From Candidatus Thorarchaeota archaeon (GTDB taxonomy: Archaea > Asgardarchaeota > Thorarchaeia > Thorarchaeales > Thorarchaeaceae): 22,481 bases of DNA. Location: assembly GCA_004524595.1 (NCBI GenBank), contig SDOA01000064.1, positions 1 through 22,481 of the forward strand. The letters are read 5' to 3'. The notes beneath the pieces are model-generated. The model made no database searches. It was not told the DNA's origin and saw nothing but the letters and a program-made list of their open reading frames with translations. The position numbers and the translations under genes were made by a program. This document shows, piece after piece, positions 22,460 through 22,481 of the stretch (the stretch's first letter is position 1; every line of letters begins with the position of its first letter).

Positions 22460-22481
22460 ATGACGACTCTAACTGTCGAAC
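22460..22481 (+). CDS. 5' end of a gene (partial)
   Basis: ATG 22460 is preceded by GGTGG (22446-22450) at 9-nt spacing and opens a frame (MTTLTVE) that runs off the window. It is divergent from the UGA-interrupted gene. Only seven codons are visible, so no function can be proposed. Confidence 0.45.

Noticed and set aside
1..22481. tRNA, rRNA, CRISPR arrays, insertion sequences, integrase or attachment sites
   Set aside because: Scanning both strands by eye showed no T-loop GTTCGAAT context with a cloverleaf, no regularly spaced repeats, no transposase or integrase motifs and no long terminal repeats.

Overview
The window looks like chromosomal DNA from a mesophilic archaeon with an A+T-rich genome. 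Evidence seen directly: a proteasome alpha subunit with the archaeal/eukaryal YDR gate motif, TATA-like boxes about 25-50 nt upstream of starts, short or absent 5' leaders, GAGGTGA-type ribosome binding sites, T-run terminators and an archaeal-style PAS histidine kinase. A cytosolic reductive-dehalogenase homologue and a bacterial-type arginine decarboxylase would suit an Asgard (for example Thorarchaeota-like) lineage, but that placement is inference. No rRNA, tRNA, CRISPR array or complete mobile element was seen.

Layout. 1-1290 (+): the tail of an unidentified gene, then an M24 Xaa-Pro-type peptidase. 9881-1296 (-): a five-gene co-directional run, in transcription order a beta-propeller/zinc-ribbon/winged-helix protein, a dCache-HAMP-TPR-VWA membrane protein, a second dCache-HAMP membrane protein with no output domain, a SpeA-type arginine decarboxylase and a LarE-type sulfur transferase. 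9947-14076 (+): a histone-deacetylase-family amidohydrolase, a reductive-dehalogenase-like protein with an extra N-terminal ferredoxin domain, and a PAS-PAS histidine kinase. 14084-16952: a doubtful small gene (-), a radical SAM activase (+), proteasome alpha (+) and a RimK-like ATP-grasp ligase (-). 17091-19327: a divergent beta-carbonic-anhydrase-like protein (+), a PD-(D/E)XK nuclease (-) and an acidic helical protein (+). 19472-21393 (+): a polytopic membrane protein, a 32-residue upstream ORF and a winged-helix regulator ending in a strong hairpin terminator. 22303-21500 (-): a gene read continuously in one frame except for one internal TGA. 22460-end (+): the start of another gene.

The most interesting unit is the minus-strand run at 9881-1296. 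Both dCache proteins keep the Y-x6-WY and downstream Asp positions of the universal amino-acid-sensing dCache motif, but have Glu where the carboxylate-binding Arg should be. Amine-sensing dCache domains are thought to have lost that Arg, and the next gene makes the amine agmatine. I infer a possible amine-sensing system whose output is a cytoplasmic VWA domain with a complete MIDAS instead of a kinase or methyl-accepting domain. The propeller protein may be a soluble partner.

Other points of note: the dehalogenase-like protein conserves the PceA Tyr/Asn/Arg catalytic triad at identical spacing yet lacks a Tat signal and carries an RLI/ABCE1-like ferredoxin domain; the carbonic-anhydrase-like protein has a seven-residue insertion in its zinc-binding HxxC; two divergent gene pairs appear to share one symmetric TATA box; and a perfect palindrome sits at the predicted transcription start of the UGA-interrupted gene.
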